Shown: piece after piece, positions 38,598 through 50,016 of the stretch
Numbering within the stretch: the first letter of the stretch is position 1
Layout: every line of letters begins with the position of its first letter
Source of the DNA: Nocardioides sp. J54
GTDB taxonomy: Bacteria > Actinomycetota > Actinomycetes > Propionibacteriales > Nocardioidaceae
Length of the DNA: 64,000 bases
Assembly (NCBI RefSeq): GCF_000519005.1
Contig: NZ_JAER01000012.1
Coordinates: 43,922-107,921, forward strand
Direction: 5' to 3'
Made by a program: the position numbers and the translations under genes
The notes under the pieces: model-generated
Database searches by the model: none
What the model was told of the DNA's origin: nothing
What the model saw: the letters and a program-made list of their open reading frames with translations, nothing else

Positions 38598-39266
38598 GTG
38601 CTGTACGAGGTCCTCCACTCCGTCGTCCCGCCACTGGCACGAGCCGTGTGGCGGCCGAGCGTCGAGGGCATCGACAACGTGCCGCTGACGGGGCCGGTGC
38701 TGCTCGCGAGCAACCACCTCAGCTTCGCCGACAGCGTCGTCATCCCGATCGTGGCGCCGCGCAAGGTGGTGTTCCTGGCGAAGGCGGAGTACTTCACGGG
38801 CAGCGGCCTCAAGGGGCAGCTGAGCAAGGCGTGGTTCGAGGGCCTCGGCATGGTGCCGGTCGACCGCAACGACACCCGTGCGGCGCTCAACTCGCTCGAC
38901 GTCGCGCTCGAGGTGCTGGGGCGCGGGGACGCGTTCGGGATCTACCCCGAGGGCACCCGCTCGCGCGACGGCCGGCTCTACCGCGGCCGGACCGGTGTGG
39001 CGCAGCTGGCGCTGACCGCCGGCGTGCCGGTGGTTCCGGTCGGGCTGCTCGGCACCGACCAGCTCCAGCCGGTCGACGCCCGGCTGCCGCGGCTGGCGAA
39101 GGTGACCGTGCGCTTCGGGAAGCCGATCGACTTCACCGGGCGCTTCGAGGGGGTAGCGCCGGGCAGGGCGCGGCGGGAGGCGACCGACGAGATCATGGCC
39201 GCCATCCACGCGCTGACCGGCCAGGAGCTGGCGGGCGCCTACAACGACCGGCCCGCCGACGCCTGA
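38598..39266 (+). CDS. 1-acyl-sn-glycerol-3-phosphate acyltransferase (PlsC-like)
   Basis: 222 aa from GTG 38598. The acyltransferase block I, NHLSFAD (HX4D), and block III, YPEGTRSRDG, are both present, with VPVVPVGLLG as block IV. It would acylate lysophosphatidate in membrane phospholipid synthesis or a related acceptor. It stands alone after the palindrome block. The length is near the family norm. Confidence 0.88.
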   Translation: MLYEVLHSVVPPLARAVWRPSVEGIDNVPLTGPVLLASNHLSFADSVVIPIVAPRKVVFLAKAEYFTGSGLKGQLSKAWFEGLGMVPVDRNDTRAALNSLDVALEVLGRGDAFGIYPEGTRSRDGRLYRGRTGVAQLALTAGVPVVPVGLLGTDQLQPVDARLPRLAKVTVRFGKPIDFTGRFEGVAPGRARREATDEIMAAIHALTGQELAGAYNDRPADA

Positions 39267-39267
39267 C

Positions 39268-39285
39268 CCCGCCGCCACGGGCGGG
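39268..39285 (+). terminator. Short hairpin after the acyltransferase gene
   Basis: CCCGCC (39268-39273) pairs with GGCGGG (39280-39285) around a 6-nt loop, directly after the stop and just before the convergent YCII gene ends. A weak but well-placed terminator. Confidence 0.4.
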
Positions 39286-39287
39286 CG

Positions 39288-39653
39288 TCAGCCCAGCCCG
39301 TCGAACGGGCGGACCTCGACCTTCCCGCGGCACGCCTTCGACGCCTCGGCCGCCAGCCGGATCGCGACGTCGAGGTCGGGGGCGTCGATGACCCAGAAGC
39401 CGGCCATCGCCTCCTTGGTCTCCAGGTAGGGACCGTCCGTCACGACGGGCGAGTCACCCTGGCCGTCGACCACGGTGGCGTTGCTGGCCGCCTGGAGGCC
39501 ACCGGCGAACACCCAGTGGCCGTCGGCCTTGAGCTGGTCGTTGAACGCGCCGGTGTCGGCGAACGACTGCTCCATCTCCTCCTTCGACCCGTAACCGGAG
39601 AACTCGTCGTGGTACTCGGTCGGGCCGATCACGGACATCAGGTAGTGCGTCAT
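39288..39653 (-). CDS. YCII-related (DGPF) domain protein
   Basis: 121 aa. The typical DGPF family features are visible: MTHYLMSVIG at the start, then GGLQAASNATVV, the DGPYLETKEAMAGFWVID block that names the family, and a C-terminal CRGKVEVRPF. These small ferredoxin-like proteins often accompany ECF sigma factors, but none lies here. ATG 39653 with GGAGAG upstream. Biochemical role unknown. Confidence 0.88.
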   Translation of the reverse strand: MTHYLMSVIGPTEYHDEFSGYGSKEEMEQSFADTGAFNDQLKADGHWVFAGGLQAASNATVVDGQGDSPVVTDGPYLETKEAMAGFWVIDAPDLDVAIRLAAEASKACRGKVEVRPFDGLG

Positions 39654-39778
39654 TGCTGGACTCTCCTCCGTCGTGGCGGTGCCGATCACCGCCCTCACCC
39701 CACCACGAAGGGCACCACGCGGGTACGACAACACGCCAGAGGAAATCTCCGGCGGGCCCGTCCCGGTCCCCGGAGGCC

Positions 39779-40375
39779 TCAGTCGAGCTCGAGGCCCTCC
39801 GCGACGCGCAGCACCCGGTTGACCAGGTGGTCGAGCGCGGCGTTGTCGGTGTCCGTGAGCGTCTCCTGCCCACCCGTGACCACGCCGACGCCGTACGGGT
39901 TGCCGTCCTGGAACTTCACCTCGTCGGTGTAGCCCGGCGGCACGATGATCCCGCCGAAGTGGCAGAAGGTCGTGAGCATGGCCAGGATCGTCGACTCCTG
40001 GCCGCCGTGCGGCGTGGAGCTGGACGTGAACGCGGCATAGACCTTGTCCGCGAGCTTGCCCTCCTGCCACACCGGGCCGAGGGTGTCGATGAACGCCTGC
40101 AGCTGGCTGGTCACGTGGCCGTAGCGGGTGCCGGAGCCCATGATCACCGCGTCGGCCCAGACCAGGTCGTCGGGCTCGGCCACGGGCATGTCCGCGACCG
40201 AGCGGGCGTGCTCGGCCCAGGCGTCGACGCTCTCGACGACCTCCGGTGGCGCGGTCTCGCGCACCCGGCGCAGGCGGACCTCGGCGCCGGCCTTCTCGGC
40301 CGTCTCCGCGATGCGCGAGGCCATCGCGTGGGCTGTGCCGTAGCTGGAGTAGTGGACGATCGTGAGGTTGACCAT
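39779..40375 (-). CDS. wrbA: NAD(P)H:quinone oxidoreductase, WrbA family
   Basis: 198 aa, flavodoxin fold. The FMN phosphate-binding loop HYSSYGTAHAMA is at the N-terminus, with the WrbA segments GSGTRYGHVTSQLQAFIDTLG and FTSSSTPHGGQESTIL. It reduces quinones by two electrons, protecting against redox cycling. ATG 40375. It follows the treXYZ-selO operon terminator and is probably transcribed on its own. Confidence 0.92.
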   Translation of the reverse strand: MVNLTIVHYSSYGTAHAMASRIAETAEKAGAEVRLRRVRETAPPEVVESVDAWAEHARSVADMPVAEPDDLVWADAVIMGSGTRYGHVTSQLQAFIDTLGPVWQEGKLADKVYAAFTSSSTPHGGQESTILAMLTTFCHFGGIIVPPGYTDEVKFQDGNPYGVGVVTGGQETLTDTDNAALDHLVNRVLRVAEGLELD

Positions 40376-40395
40376 GCCCTGAGCGCTAGCCGATC

Positions 40396-40424
40396 CCGGC
40401 CGTCCCATACGGGGGCGCGGCCGG
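40396..40424 (-). terminator. Hairpin after selO
   Basis: CCGGCCG (40396-40402) and CGGCCGG (40418-40424) form a 7-bp stem with a 15-nt loop, between the selO stop and the wrbA start, on the strand of both genes. Confidence 0.45.
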
Positions 40425-40425
40425 C

Positions 40426-41883
40426 TCAGGTGCCGCAGAAGGTGCGGTAGCGCCCGAAGTCCGCCGGCGCCGGCTCGGCGTAGCGCTCCCACCCCGCACG
40501 CGGGCGGTAGGGGTCGCGGACCGCCTCGAGCAGCCGGTGCATCAGCTCGAGGTCGCCGGACCCGGCTGCGTCGAGGGCCTCCTCGACGAGGTGGTTGCGA
40601 GGGACGTGCACGGGGTTGACCTGGTCCATGGCGTCAGGGTTCGGCCCGAGCGCGCGCCACTCCTCCAGCCAGGCGTCGAGCCGCGGCAGGTCGAGCACCA
40701 TGCCGCGCACGGGCTCGGCGTCACCGCGAGCGGCGGCGGCGAGGTTGCGCCAGAACGACGTGTGGTCGACGTGCCCGCTGGCGAGGAGCTCGAGCAGCGG
40801 CTCCGCCAGGCGACGGGCGTCCGCCTCGGCGCCGATCGGCAGCCCGAGCTTGGCCCGGAGCCCGGCGGCCAGCGCGTCGTCGTACTCGCGGGCGAACTCG
40901 CCGAGCGCCTCGGTCGCGATCGCGACCGCCTCCTCCTGGTCCTCGTGCAGCAGCGGGAGGATCGCCTCGCCGAGGCGGGCGAGGTTCCACTGCGCGGCAG
41001 CGGGCTGCCGGCCGTAGGCGTAGCGGCCGCCGTCATCGATCGAGCTGAACACGGTCGCCGGGTCGTAGGCGTCGAGGAACGCGCACGGCCCGTAGTCGAT
41101 CGTCTCCCCCGACAGCGTCATGTTGTCGGTGTTCATCACGCCGTGCACGAACCCGACGAGCATCCACCGCGCCACCAGGGAGGCCTGCGCGGAGATCACC
41201 GAGCGGTAGAGCGCCAGGTAGGGCTCGGGCGCCTCGGCCGCGAGCGGGTGGTGCCGCTCGATGGCGTGGTCGGCGACGCGACGGAGCAGGTCCACGTCGT
41301 CGGCGGCGCGGGCGAGCTGCACGGTGCCGACCCGCAGGTGGCTGGAGGCGACCCGGGCCAGCACGGCCCCGGGCAGGACCTCCTCGCGGTGCACGCGCCG
41401 GCCGGTGGCGACCACGGCGAGCGAGCGGGTCGTCGGGATGCCGAGCGCGTGCATGGCCTCGCTGACGACGTACTCCCGCAGCATCGGGCCGAGCGCCGCC
41501 AGGCCGTCGCCGCCACGGGCGAAGCGGGTGCGCCCGGAGCCCTTGAGGTGGAGGTCGCGCAGCCGGCCCTCGCGGTCGACGAGCTCGCCCATGAGCAGGG
41601 CCCGGCCGTCGCCGAGGCGGGCGAACCCGCCGAACTGGTGCCCGGCGTAGGCCTGCGCGACGGGCTGGGCGCCGGCCGGTGGCCGGGTGCCGGTCAGCAG
41701 GCCGAGGCCCTCGGGCGTCTCCAGCCGCTCGGGGTCGAGCCCGAGCTCCTCGGCGAGGGGCACGTTGAGCACCATCAGCCGCGGCTCGGGGGTCTCCGCG
41801 GCCTGCGCGGGCAGGGCGAGCTCCGGAAGCGCGGTCGCGAACCGCGCCTCGAGGGTGGCGAGGTCGGCCGGTGCGGTGGTCAT
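40426..41883 (-). CDS. selO: Protein adenylyltransferase SelO (YdiU) family pseudokinase
   Basis: 485 aa, normal for bacterial SelO. Conserved stretches include [35 protein letters not shown] and [23 protein letters not shown], the last holding the Asn/Asp metal ligands of the inverted kinase active site. SelO moves AMP from ATP onto Ser/Thr/Tyr of redox-related proteins. The eukaryotic selenocysteine near the C-terminus is a Cys in bacteria; here the protein ends FCGT, so that Cys is present. It is the last gene of the trehalose operon (ATGA overlap with treZ), an unexpected partner. Confidence 0.92.
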   Translation of the reverse strand: MTTAPADLATLEARFATALPELALPAQAAETPEPRLMVLNVPLAEELGLDPERLETPEGLGLLTGTRPPAGAQPVAQAYAGHQFGGFARLGDGRALLMGELVDREGRLRDLHLKGSGRTRFARGGDGLAALGPMLREYVVSEAMHALGIPTTRSLAVVATGRRVHREEVLPGAVLARVASSHLRVGTVQLARAADDVDLLRRVADHAIERHHPLAAEAPEPYLALYRSVISAQASLVARWMLVGFVHGVMNTDNMTLSGETIDYGPCAFLDAYDPATVFSSIDDGGRYAYGRQPAAAQWNLARLGEAILPLLHEDQEEAVAIATEALGEFAREYDDALAAGLRAKLGLPIGAEADARRLAEPLLELLASGHVDHTSFWRNLAAAARGDAEPVRGMVLDLPRLDAWLEEWRALGPNPDAMDQVNPVHVPRNHLVEEALDAAGSGDLELMHRLLEAVRDPYRPRAGWERYAEPAPADFGRYRTFCGT

Positions 41884-43628
41884 GCGTCGAGCCTACGCAC
41901 CAGCACTGCGTTGCCCGGAGGTACGTCGACCGGCCCGGTCGCGGCGCCGGCCGGGAGGTCGTCGGTGGTGCTGAACAGCACCTCGGCGGCGCCCACCGAC
42001 CACGGTGCCGCGCCGAGGTTGAGGTGCACCGCGAGCGCGCCGCGGTCGAGCGTGAGCTGCCCGGCGTCCTCGTCGACCGTGGCGCGGCCGAAGGCGGGGT
42101 CGGTGAGCTCCGGGTGCGCGCGGCGCAGCGCGGCGAGGCGCTGGTAGCCGGCGAGCACACGGGCGTGGCGCCCGCCGAGTCGCTCGTCCCAGTCCAGCCG
42201 GCTGCAGGTGAAGGTCGCGGGGTCCTGGGGGTCGAGCACCTCGTCGGGATCCCAGCCCATCTGCTCGAACTCGGCGAGGCGCCCCTCGGCGGTCGCGGTG
42301 GCCAGCTCCGGCTCGGGGTGGGAGGTGAAGAACGCGAACGGAGTGCTGGCCGCCCACTCCTCGCCCTGGAAGAGCATCGGCGTGAACGGGGAGCACAGCG
42401 TCAGCAACGCGGCGCAGAGCAGGCGCTCGTCGTCGAGGTGCTCGGCGGTGCGGTCGCCGCGGGCACGGTTGCCGACCTGGTCGTGGTTCTGCGCGCAGAC
42501 GACCAGCCGCCACGCGGGCAGCCGGTCGGTGTCGATGGGGCGGCCGTGGTCGCGGCCGCGGAAGCTGGAGAAGGTGCCGTCGTGGAAGAAGCCGCGGTCG
42601 AGCACCTTCGCCAGTGCACCGAGCGGCGCGAAGTCCGCGTAGTAGCCGCTGGTCTCGCCGGTGAGCGCGACGTGGACGGCGTGGTGGAAGTCGTCGCTCC
42701 ACTGCGCGTCGATGCCGCGGCCGCCGGCCTCGCGCGGGGTCACCATGCGGGCGTCGTTGAGGTCGGACTCGGCGATGAGCGTGAGCGGACGGTTCTGGTG
42801 GGCGGAGAGGGCGGCGACCTCGACCGCCATCTCCTCGAGCAGGTGCACCTCGGAGTCGTCGACGAGCGCGTGCACGGCGTCGAGCCGCAGCCCGTCGACG
42901 TGGAGGTCGCGCAGCCACATCACTGCGTTGTCGAGGATGTAGCGACGCACCTCGGCCGAGCCCTCGCCGTCGAGGTTGACCAGGTCGCCCCAGGTGTTGC
43001 GGCCCTGCTTGAGGTAGGGCCCGAACCTCGGCAGGTAGTTCCCCGACGGACCGAGGTGGTTGTAGACGACGTCCTGGATCACGCCGATGCCGGCGCGGTG
43101 GCAGGCGTCGACGAGCCGCTGGTAGGCCGCAGGACCCCCGTAGGCCTCGTGGACGGCCGACCACAGGACACCGTCGTAGCCCCAGTTGTGCACGCCGTTG
43201 AACGCGTTGACCGGCATCAGCTCGACGAACCCGACCCCGAGGCTCGCGAGGTGGTCGAGGCGGGAGGCCACGGCGTCGAGGGTGCCCTCAGGGGTGAACG
43301 TGCCGACGTGCAGCTCGTAGACGATCGCCCCGGCGAGCTGCCGCCCGGTCCACCCGCCGTCCTGCCACATGTGCGCGGACGGGTCGAAGGTCGCCGAGCG
43401 CTCGTGCACCCCGTCGGGCTGGCGCCGCGAGCGGGGGTCGGGCAGCACCTGCTCGTCGTCGTCGAGGAGGTAGCCGTAGCGGCTGCCGTCGGGTACGACG
43501 CCCGGGGGCTCCGCCGGCGCCCACCAACCGTCGTCGTGCCGGGTCATCGCGAGCACGTCGTCGCCGAGCGAGAGCCGGACACGGTCGGCGCGCGGGGCCC
43601 AGACGGCGAACGGTTCGGTGCGGGTCAT
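41880..43628 (-). CDS. treZ: Malto-oligosyltrehalose trehalohydrolase
   Basis: 582 aa, GH13. A beta-sandwich precedes the barrel ([16 protein letters not shown]). The catalytic regions are [24 protein letters not shown] with the nucleophile Asp, LIAESDLND with the acid Glu, and [10 protein letters not shown]. It cleaves trehalose from maltooligosyltrehalose. It starts by ATGA overlap with treY and ends by ATGA overlap with selO. Confidence 0.95.
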   Translation of the reverse strand: MTRTEPFAVWAPRADRVRLSLGDDVLAMTRHDDGWWAPAEPPGVVPDGSRYGYLLDDDEQVLPDPRSRRQPDGVHERSATFDPSAHMWQDGGWTGRQLAGAIVYELHVGTFTPEGTLDAVASRLDHLASLGVGFVELMPVNAFNGVHNWGYDGVLWSAVHEAYGGPAAYQRLVDACHRAGIGVIQDVVYNHLGPSGNYLPRFGPYLKQGRNTWGDLVNLDGEGSAEVRRYILDNAVMWLRDLHVDGLRLDAVHALVDDSEVHLLEEMAVEVAALSAHQNRPLTLIAESDLNDARMVTPREAGGRGIDAQWSDDFHHAVHVALTGETSGYYADFAPLGALAKVLDRGFFHDGTFSSFRGRDHGRPIDTDRLPAWRLVVCAQNHDQVGNRARGDRTAEHLDDERLLCAALLTLCSPFTPMLFQGEEWAASTPFAFFTSHPEPELATATAEGRLAEFEQMGWDPDEVLDPQDPATFTCSRLDWDERLGGRHARVLAGYQRLAALRRAHPELTDPAFGRATVDEDAGQLTLDRGALAVHLNLGAAPWSVGAAEVLFSTTDDLPAGAATGPVDVPPGNAVLVRRLDA

Positions 43629-45985
43629 GCGTCCTCCCTCACGAGCAGGGCCACGGGCAGCTGGTCCAGCACGGGGCCGACCTCGGCGGACGCGAGCCGG
43701 CCGGTGAGCACGTCACGCCAGGTGCCGGGCGGCAGCGCGAGCCGGGTGTCGCCCCAGCCGCCGGCACGCCCGAGCCCGAGCGGCAGCCGCGTGGCGACGG
43801 TGATCGCGCCCCCGCGGTCGAAGGCGAGCACGTGCGCTGCGGCCGCGCCGCTCGCGGTGACCGCTTCGTAGCGGGTGAACAGGTCCGGTCGGTCGCGCCG
43901 CAGCCGCAGCGCGGCCCGCACGACGTGCAGCTTGGCCCGGCCGTCGTCCAGTGGGCCCTCGGGCCGCAGCGGTGCCGCCGGCGCGGGCTCGGAGAGCAGC
44001 CGTCGGCGCAGGTCGAAGTCGACCGGGCGGCGGTTGTCGGGGTCGACCAGGCTCTGCTCCCACAGCTCGCTGCCCTGGTAGACGTCCGGGACGCCGGGCG
44101 CGGTGATGCTGACGAGCTTGGCCGACAGCGCGTTGGTGAAGCCGGGGCCGGCCAGCCGATCGACGGCCTCCTCGATGAGCGCGGTGACCGGGCCGTCGTC
44201 GTACAGGGCGTCGACGAAGGCGTGCACGCCGTCCTCGTACGACGCGTCCGGCTCCGTCCACGTGGTGTGCTCCCCCGCCTCGCGCATCGCCTTCTCGGCG
44301 TAGGCGTGCAGCCGGTCGCGCTCGATCGGCCAGGCGCCGACCGCGGCCTGCAGCAGCAGGTGCGCGAAACCGCGCTCGGTGTCGGGGCCAGCGTCCAGCA
44401 ACCGTGCGACGTGGTCGGCCCACCAGTCGGCGTCCTCGGCGAGCACGCTGATCCGGGCGCGGACGTCCTCACCGCGCTTGGTGTCGTGGGTGCTCAGCGT
44501 CGTCATCGCGAGCGGCGTGGCGGCCTGGCGGCGCGCCATCGCGGCGTGGAAGCCGTCGACGTCGACGCAGAACTGGTCGGGTTCGGCACCCACCTCGGTG
44601 AGCGACGTCAGCCGGCTCCACCGGTAGAACGCGCGGTCCTCGACGCCCTTCGCCATCACCATCCCGCTGGTCTGCTGGAAGCGCAGGGCGGGCGCCCGGA
44701 AGCGGTCCTCGAGCAGCGGCAGCACCGTGTAGAGCGCCTGGGCGAGGTCCGGCCGGACCGCCCGGACCTGCGCTGCGGCGTGGTGGAGGTGGTCGAGCCC
44801 GTCAGGCAGGTAGCTGCGGTAGACCGGGAAGGCGGCGAGCAGCTCGACCAGCACCGCCTCGACAGGGCCGCGCCACTCCTCGTCGGGGACGACCTCGAGC
44901 TCGGCGGCGACCTCGCGGGCGATCCGGCGCACCTCGGCGTTGAGGATGGTGCTCGCGACGTGCCGCTTGTTCTCGCGGACCAGCTCGGCCCACGCAGCCA
45001 CGCCGCCGCGGAGCTCGTCGTCCAGCGCGGTGAGCCGCTGCTCCCCGGCCGGGTCGACGAGCACCCGGTCGATGACGGCGAGCGCGTCGTAGCCGGTGGT
45101 CCCGGCGGTGCGCCAGCGCGGCGGCAGCTCCTCGCCGGGCTCGAGGATCTTCTCGACGACGACCCACGCACCGTCGGTCAGGTCCGCAAGGTCGTCGAGG
45201 TAGGCCGCCGGGTGGCGCAGCCCGTCGGGGTGGTCGACGCGCAGCCCGTCGACGAGCCGCTCCCTGAACCACCGGGCGACCTCGACGTGGCTGGCCTCGA
45301 GCACGTCGCGGTCCTCGACCCGCAGTCCGGCGAGGGTGTTGACGGCGAAGAAACGCCGGTAGTTCTGCTGCGTGTCCGCCGCGCGCCACGAGACCAGCCG
45401 GTAGTGCTGGCGCCCGTGCACCACCTGCGGGTCGTCGGTGTCGTCGGCGCTGCCGGGCGTGACCGGGAAACGGTGGTCGTGGTAGCCGAGCATCCCGTCG
45501 ACCAGGTGGAGGTTGCCGACCGGGCCGTCAGGGTCGGGGAGGTCGTCGTCGCCGACGACGGGCAGCAGCACGCGGTCCTCACCGGCCGCCCAGTCGACGT
45601 CGAAGAAGCGGGCGTAGCGCGAGGTGCGGCCGTGCGTGAGCAGGTCCCACCACCAGCCGTTGGTGGCCGGGCTCTCCACGCCGACGTGGTTGGGCACCAC
45701 GTCGACGACGACGCCCATGCCGCGGCGGTGGGCCTCGGCGGAGAGCCGGGCAAGCGCCTCGGCCCCACCGCGGGCCGGGTCGACGCGGGTGGGGTCGACG
45801 ACGTCGTACCCGTGGTCGCTGCCGGGGTGCGCCTCGAGCAGCGGTGACAGGTAGACCCAGCCCACGCCGAGGTCGTCGAGGTAGTCCAGCAGCGACCTCG
45901 TGGCGTCGAGGTCGAAGGACTCGCGCACCTGGATGCGGTAGGTGCTCGTCGGCACCCGCGCCGGTACGACGGCGGCGGGCTTCAC
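43625..45985 (-). CDS. treY: Malto-oligosyltrehalose synthase
   Basis: 786 aa, GH13. It starts at GTG 45985 with the family N-terminus [23 protein letters not shown]. Catalytic regions: [20 protein letters not shown] (nucleophile Asp), [10 protein letters not shown] (acid Glu) and [15 protein letters not shown]. It isomerises the reducing end of maltodextrins into an alpha-1,1 bond. The GTGA overlap with treX and the ATGA overlap with treZ give a fully coupled pathway. Confidence 0.95.
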   Translation of the reverse strand: MKPAAVVPARVPTSTYRIQVRESFDLDATRSLLDYLDDLGVGWVYLSPLLEAHPGSDHGYDVVDPTRVDPARGGAEALARLSAEAHRRGMGVVVDVVPNHVGVESPATNGWWWDLLTHGRTSRYARFFDVDWAAGEDRVLLPVVGDDDLPDPDGPVGNLHLVDGMLGYHDHRFPVTPGSADDTDDPQVVHGRQHYRLVSWRAADTQQNYRRFFAVNTLAGLRVEDRDVLEASHVEVARWFRERLVDGLRVDHPDGLRHPAAYLDDLADLTDGAWVVVEKILEPGEELPPRWRTAGTTGYDALAVIDRVLVDPAGEQRLTALDDELRGGVAAWAELVRENKRHVASTILNAEVRRIAREVAAELEVVPDEEWRGPVEAVLVELLAAFPVYRSYLPDGLDHLHHAAAQVRAVRPDLAQALYTVLPLLEDRFRAPALRFQQTSGMVMAKGVEDRAFYRWSRLTSLTEVGAEPDQFCVDVDGFHAAMARRQAATPLAMTTLSTHDTKRGEDVRARISVLAEDADWWADHVARLLDAGPDTERGFAHLLLQAAVGAWPIERDRLHAYAEKAMREAGEHTTWTEPDASYEDGVHAFVDALYDDGPVTALIEEAVDRLAGPGFTNALSAKLVSITAPGVPDVYQGSELWEQSLVDPDNRRPVDFDLRRRLLSEPAPAAPLRPEGPLDDGRAKLHVVRAALRLRRDRPDLFTRYEAVTASGAAAAHVLAFDRGGAITVATRLPLGLGRAGGWGDTRLALPPGTWRDVLTGRLASAEVGPVLDQLPVALLVREDA

Positions 45986-48171
45986 CGCTCCCCCGCCATC
46001 GACGCGACGGAGGCGGCGGCGCTCGAGTCGGGCTCGGGCTCGGGCTCGTGCCACTGGCGGAGCACGACGACGCTGCGGTGCGGGAGGGCGAAGGTGCCGC
46101 CCGCCTCGAGGCGCACGTCGGGGTCGCTGCTGCCGCTGGTGTCGACCACGACCTGCCAGCCCGTGGCGAACTCCTCGTCCGGCAGCGTCACGTCGCGGGC
46201 GTCGTCGCCGTTGAGCAGGATCAGGAAGTGGTCGTCGCGGATCGGCTGCCCGCGCGGGTCCCGGCCCTCGATACCGTCTCCGTTGAGGTACATCCCGAGC
46301 GTGCGCAGGTCGCCCCAGTCGTCGTCCTCCATCGGCCTGCCGTCGGGGTGCAGCCACACGATGTCGTTGAGCCGCTCCCCCTCGCCGGTGCGCACCGTGG
46401 TGCCGGTGAAGAACCGGCGCCGGCGCAGGGACGGGTGCTCGCGGCGCAGCCGCACCAGCTCGGTGACGAACTCGCACAGCGGCCGGTCGACGTGCTCCCA
46501 GTCGATCCAGCTGAGGTCGGAGTCCTGGGCGTAGGTGTTGTTGTTGCCCTGCTGGGTGCGGCCGAGCTCGTCGCCGTGCAGGATCATCGGCACGCCCTGG
46601 CTGAGCAGCAGCGTGGCGAAGAGGTTGCGCTGGTCGCGCGCCCGGGCCTCGTTGACGTCCGCGCTGTCGGTCGGCCCCTCGACGCCGTGGTTCCACGACC
46701 GGTTGTCGTCGGCGCCGTCGCGGCCGTCCTCGCCGTTGGCCTCGTTGTGCTTCTGCTCGTAGGAGACGAGGTCGCGCAGGGTGAAGCCGTCGTGGGCGGT
46801 CACGAAGTTGATGCTCGCCACCGGCCGGCGGCCGGTGTGCTCGTAGAGGTCGGCCGACCCGGCGATCCGGCTGGCCAGTTCGCCGAGGTTGTGGTCGCCG
46901 CGCCAGAAGTCGCGCACCGTGTCGCGGTAGGCGCCGTTCCACTCGGTCCACTGCGGCGGGAAGCCGCCGACCTGGTAGCCGCCCGGGCCGACGTCCCACG
47001 GCTCGGCGATCAGCTTGACCTGGCTGACCACCGGGTCCTGCTGCACGAGCTCGAAGAAGGTGGCGAGCCGGTCGACGTCGTAGAACTCGCGGGCCAGGGC
47101 GGAGGCGAGGTCGAAGCGGAAGCCGTCGACGTGCATCTCGGTGACCCAGTAGCGCAGCGAGTCCATGATCAGCTGGAGCGAGTGCGGGTGCCCGGCGTTG
47201 AGGGAGTTCCCGGTGCCGGTGTAGTCCATGTAGTACTGCCGGTCGTCGTCGACGAGGCGGTAGTACGCGGGGTTGTCGATGCCCTTGAAGCTCAGCGTCG
47301 GCCCGAGGTGGTTGCCCTCGGCGGTGTGGTTGTAGACGACGTCGAGGATGACCTCGATGCCCGCCTCGTGCATCGCCTTCACCATCGCCTTGAACTCCTG
47401 CACCTGCTGGCCGGGCGCGGCGCTGGACGCGTAGCCGGCGTGCGGGGCGAAGAAGCCGAGGGTGTTGTAGCCCCAGTAGTTGCGCAGCCCGCGCTGCAGG
47501 AGCACGTCGTCGTGGACGAACTGGTGCACCGGCATCAGTTCGATCGCGGTGACGCCGAGGTCGTGCAGGTGGCCCACCACCGACTGGTGCGCGAGCCCGG
47601 CGTAGGTGCCGCGCAGCGCCTCGGGGACGTCGGGGTGGGTCGCGGTGAGGCCCTTGACGTGCGCCTCGTAGATCACGCTCTCGGCGTACGGCGTGCGCGG
47701 GTGCCGGTCACCCTCCCAGTCGAACCACGGGTTGGTGACCACGCCGAGCACCATCTGCTCGAGCGAGTCGTCGTCGTTGCGGGAGTCGGGGTCGCCGAAG
47801 TCGTAGCCGAACAGGCTCTGGCCCCAGTCGACCTCCCCGACGGTCGCCTTCGCGTAGGGGTCGAGCAGCAGCTTGTTCGGGTTGCAGCGCAGCCCCTGGG
47901 CGGGGTCCCACGGACCGTGCACCCGGTAGCCGTAGCACTGCCCCGGCTGCACGCCGGGCAGGTAGGCGTGCCAGACGTAGCCGTCGACCTCGGTCAGCTC
48001 GACGCGGGTCTCGGTGCGCGTCCCGCCGGCCCCGTCCGCTCCTTCGACGTCGACGAGGCACAGCTCCACCCGGTCCGCGACCTCGCTGAAGAGTGCGAAG
48101 TTCGTTCCGGTTCCGTCGAAGGTCGCCCCCAGTGGGTACGCCGACCCGGGCCAGGTCTCCACCACGTGCAT
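45982..48171 (-). CDS. treX: Glycogen debranching enzyme GlgX/TreX
   Basis: 729 aa, GH13 with an N-terminal CBM48 domain ([24 protein letters not shown]). Catalytic regions: [33 protein letters not shown] and [10 protein letters not shown]. It cleaves alpha-1,6 branches of glycogen, giving linear maltodextrins to TreY and TreZ downstream. ATG 48171 follows GAGAGGCGG; it is the first gene of treX-treY-treZ-selO. Confidence 0.95.
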   Translation of the reverse strand: MHVVETWPGSAYPLGATFDGTGTNFALFSEVADRVELCLVDVEGADGAGGTRTETRVELTEVDGYVWHAYLPGVQPGQCYGYRVHGPWDPAQGLRCNPNKLLLDPYAKATVGEVDWGQSLFGYDFGDPDSRNDDDSLEQMVLGVVTNPWFDWEGDRHPRTPYAESVIYEAHVKGLTATHPDVPEALRGTYAGLAHQSVVGHLHDLGVTAIELMPVHQFVHDDVLLQRGLRNYWGYNTLGFFAPHAGYASSAAPGQQVQEFKAMVKAMHEAGIEVILDVVYNHTAEGNHLGPTLSFKGIDNPAYYRLVDDDRQYYMDYTGTGNSLNAGHPHSLQLIMDSLRYWVTEMHVDGFRFDLASALAREFYDVDRLATFFELVQQDPVVSQVKLIAEPWDVGPGGYQVGGFPPQWTEWNGAYRDTVRDFWRGDHNLGELASRIAGSADLYEHTGRRPVASINFVTAHDGFTLRDLVSYEQKHNEANGEDGRDGADDNRSWNHGVEGPTDSADVNEARARDQRNLFATLLLSQGVPMILHGDELGRTQQGNNNTYAQDSDLSWIDWEHVDRPLCEFVTELVRLRREHPSLRRRRFFTGTTVRTGEGERLNDIVWLHPDGRPMEDDDWGDLRTLGMYLNGDGIEGRDPRGQPIRDDHFLILLNGDDARDVTLPDEEFATGWQVVVDTSGSSDPDVRLEAGGTFALPHRSVVVLRQWHEPEPEPDSSAAASVASMAGER

Positions 48172-48235
48172 GCCGCCTCTCGTCGTCGGGTCCTCGGCCA
48201 CGCGCCGACGCAGGGGGTACCCGTCCTGCGGGGCT

Positions 48236-50008
48236 TCACCCACCCCCGGAGGAGGGTGTCCCACGCATCTTGGCCAGGCGCGCCCGCAGGGCGGGCACGC
48301 GGTCGGCGTTGGCGCGCAAGTCGAGGTACTCCTCGCCGTAGGTCCACAGCAGGGCGTCGTCGAGCCGGCGCACCGCGCCGGGCGGGTAGCGGTAGTCCAT
48401 CCGCTGCATCAGCAGGTCGTCGTCGACCTGCCGCAGCACCTCGCCGAGCGCCGAGAGCGAGCTGATCCCCAGCTCGAGGACGATCGCCGCCATCCACTGG
48501 TAGTGGTCGGTGCGCGACCAGCCGGCGTCGGCGTACTGGCCGGCGAGGAAGGCGGCCAGCTCGCGCGGCGGGATCCGCGGGTCGTCGTCGTCGGACTCGT
48601 CGCTCGCGTCGACCATGCCCTGCTGGATCCGCTCGCGGATGATCGAGAACTCGCGGTCGGCCAGCTCGAGCAGGCCGGCGGCGAGGGTGAACCGGCGGTC
48701 GAAGTCGGGGACGTGCTCGTCGGGGATGGTGCCCTTGTAACGGATGTCGTGCTCGAACTCCGCCCACGCGTGCTGGAGGACGGTGCGGATCTGCACCTGC
48801 GCCACCTGCTCGTCGTCGAGGCGGACGAGCAGGTGCCGGCTGGCGTAGCCGAAGCGGCCCTCGCTGGCGGTCTCGCGGCCCATGTCCCGGTCGTCGAGGA
48901 CGGTGACCTGGTCGTCGAGCAGCTCGGCGACGGCCTGCACGTCGCTGTGCACGTAGGTGATCACCCGGATCCCGACCTGGTCGGTGATCTCGCGCAGCGG
49001 GTCGGTGAACACCGCGTGCCCGGCCTCGGTCCGCGCTGCCTTGGCCGCGAAGGAGGTCACCGACTTCGCGCGCCCGGTGACCGTGAGGTAGTTGATGCCG
49101 GCCTCGTCGAGGACCGCGGTGACCAGGCGCACGAGCTCCTCGGTCGTGTCGCGCACCGCGGGCCACCGCTCGGCGTACTCGCGCACGGCGGCGCCGATGT
49201 CCGGTCCGGCGGGGACGGGCGGCACGGCGTCGGGCTCCGCGGACCGGGCGGCCTGCTTCGCGCGCGGGGTCGGGACGAGGTCGTCGGGCAGGGCGGGCGT
49301 GACGATGTAGCCGGTCTCCAGGTCGCCGTAGACGACCGTGTCGTCGCGGCGGCGGTCGGCGAAGAGGGCGATGTAGGCGCACACGACGGCGTCGACCTGG
49401 TCCTCGACCACCCGCAGCTCGCTCTTGCGCGCCGCGGCGACCACCGCAGCGTGCAGGGCACGCCACGCCGGGGTGTCGACGTGCAGCGCGGGGTCGGCGT
49501 TGGCGAGGCCCTCGACGAGGCGCACGAGGACCAGCAGCTCGGCGCGCAGGTGCTCGAGGTCGCGGCCCGGCTTGTCCTTGTACTTCAGGGTCCGGCCGAG
49601 CCGGAACAGCGCGACCGTCGCCGGGTGCGGGTAGACCTCGATGCCACGGCGCGGCCGGCGCGACCACGGGTTGATGTCGAGCCCGAGCCGCGCGCAGATC
49701 CGGGCGGCGCGCGGCTGGTCGCGGAACTCCGGCTTCCCGGTGTTGGACGGGTGGGCGCCGGCGTCGAAGCGGGCGAAGTCCTTGTTCAGCGCCTTCTCCG
49801 CCGGGCGGTTGCCGGCCTCGTTGCGCACGATCAACGGGGCGTCGACCGCGACCAGGCACTCCCCCTCGACGTACGACGCCAGCGCGGCCTCGATGTCGTC
49901 GTCGGTGCGCACGGCGGCCACCATCTGCAACCGCCCGTCCGCGTCGAGCACGGCCAGCCCGGTGGGCCGGCGCTCGCCCCACGCGAGGTCGATCCCGACG
50001 TAGTGCAC
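48236..50008 (-). CDS. DUF429 (RNase H-fold) - RelA/SpoT synthetase domain fusion protein
   Basis: 590 aa from GTG 50008. Residues 1-235 are a DUF429 domain (predicted RNase H-fold nuclease): YVGIDLAWG with D7, LVAVDAPLI with D56, and [19 protein letters not shown] with E202/D206 give the expected spaced acidic residues. After a Pro/Ala linker, residues 290-425 are a RelA/SpoT synthetase domain: [24 protein letters not shown] (D343), [27 protein letters not shown]. The usual Glu of the ExQIRT motif is Gln here (Q404). There is no HD, TGS or ACT domain. Residues 430-590 are a helical C-terminal region of unknown fold. The DUF1801 gene lies 8 bp upstream. Confidence 0.85.
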   Translation of the reverse strand: MHYVGIDLAWGERRPTGLAVLDADGRLQMVAAVRTDDDIEAALASYVEGECLVAVDAPLIVRNEAGNRPAEKALNKDFARFDAGAHPSNTGKPEFRDQPRAARICARLGLDINPWSRRPRRGIEVYPHPATVALFRLGRTLKYKDKPGRDLEHLRAELLVLVRLVEGLANADPALHVDTPAWRALHAAVVAAARKSELRVVEDQVDAVVCAYIALFADRRRDDTVVYGDLETGYIVTPALPDDLVPTPRAKQAARSAEPDAVPPVPAGPDIGAAVREYAERWPAVRDTTEELVRLVTAVLDEAGINYLTVTGRAKSVTSFAAKAARTEAGHAVFTDPLREITDQVGIRVITYVHSDVQAVAELLDDQVTVLDDRDMGRETASEGRFGYASRHLLVRLDDEQVAQVQIRTVLQHAWAEFEHDIRYKGTIPDEHVPDFDRRFTLAAGLLELADREFSIIRERIQQGMVDASDESDDDDPRIPPRELAAFLAGQYADAGWSRTDHYQWMAAIVLELGISSLSALGEVLRQVDDDLLMQRMDYRYPPGAVRRLDDALLWTYGEEYLDLRANADRVPALRARLAKMRGTPSSGGG

Positions 50009-50016
50009 CCGACGCC

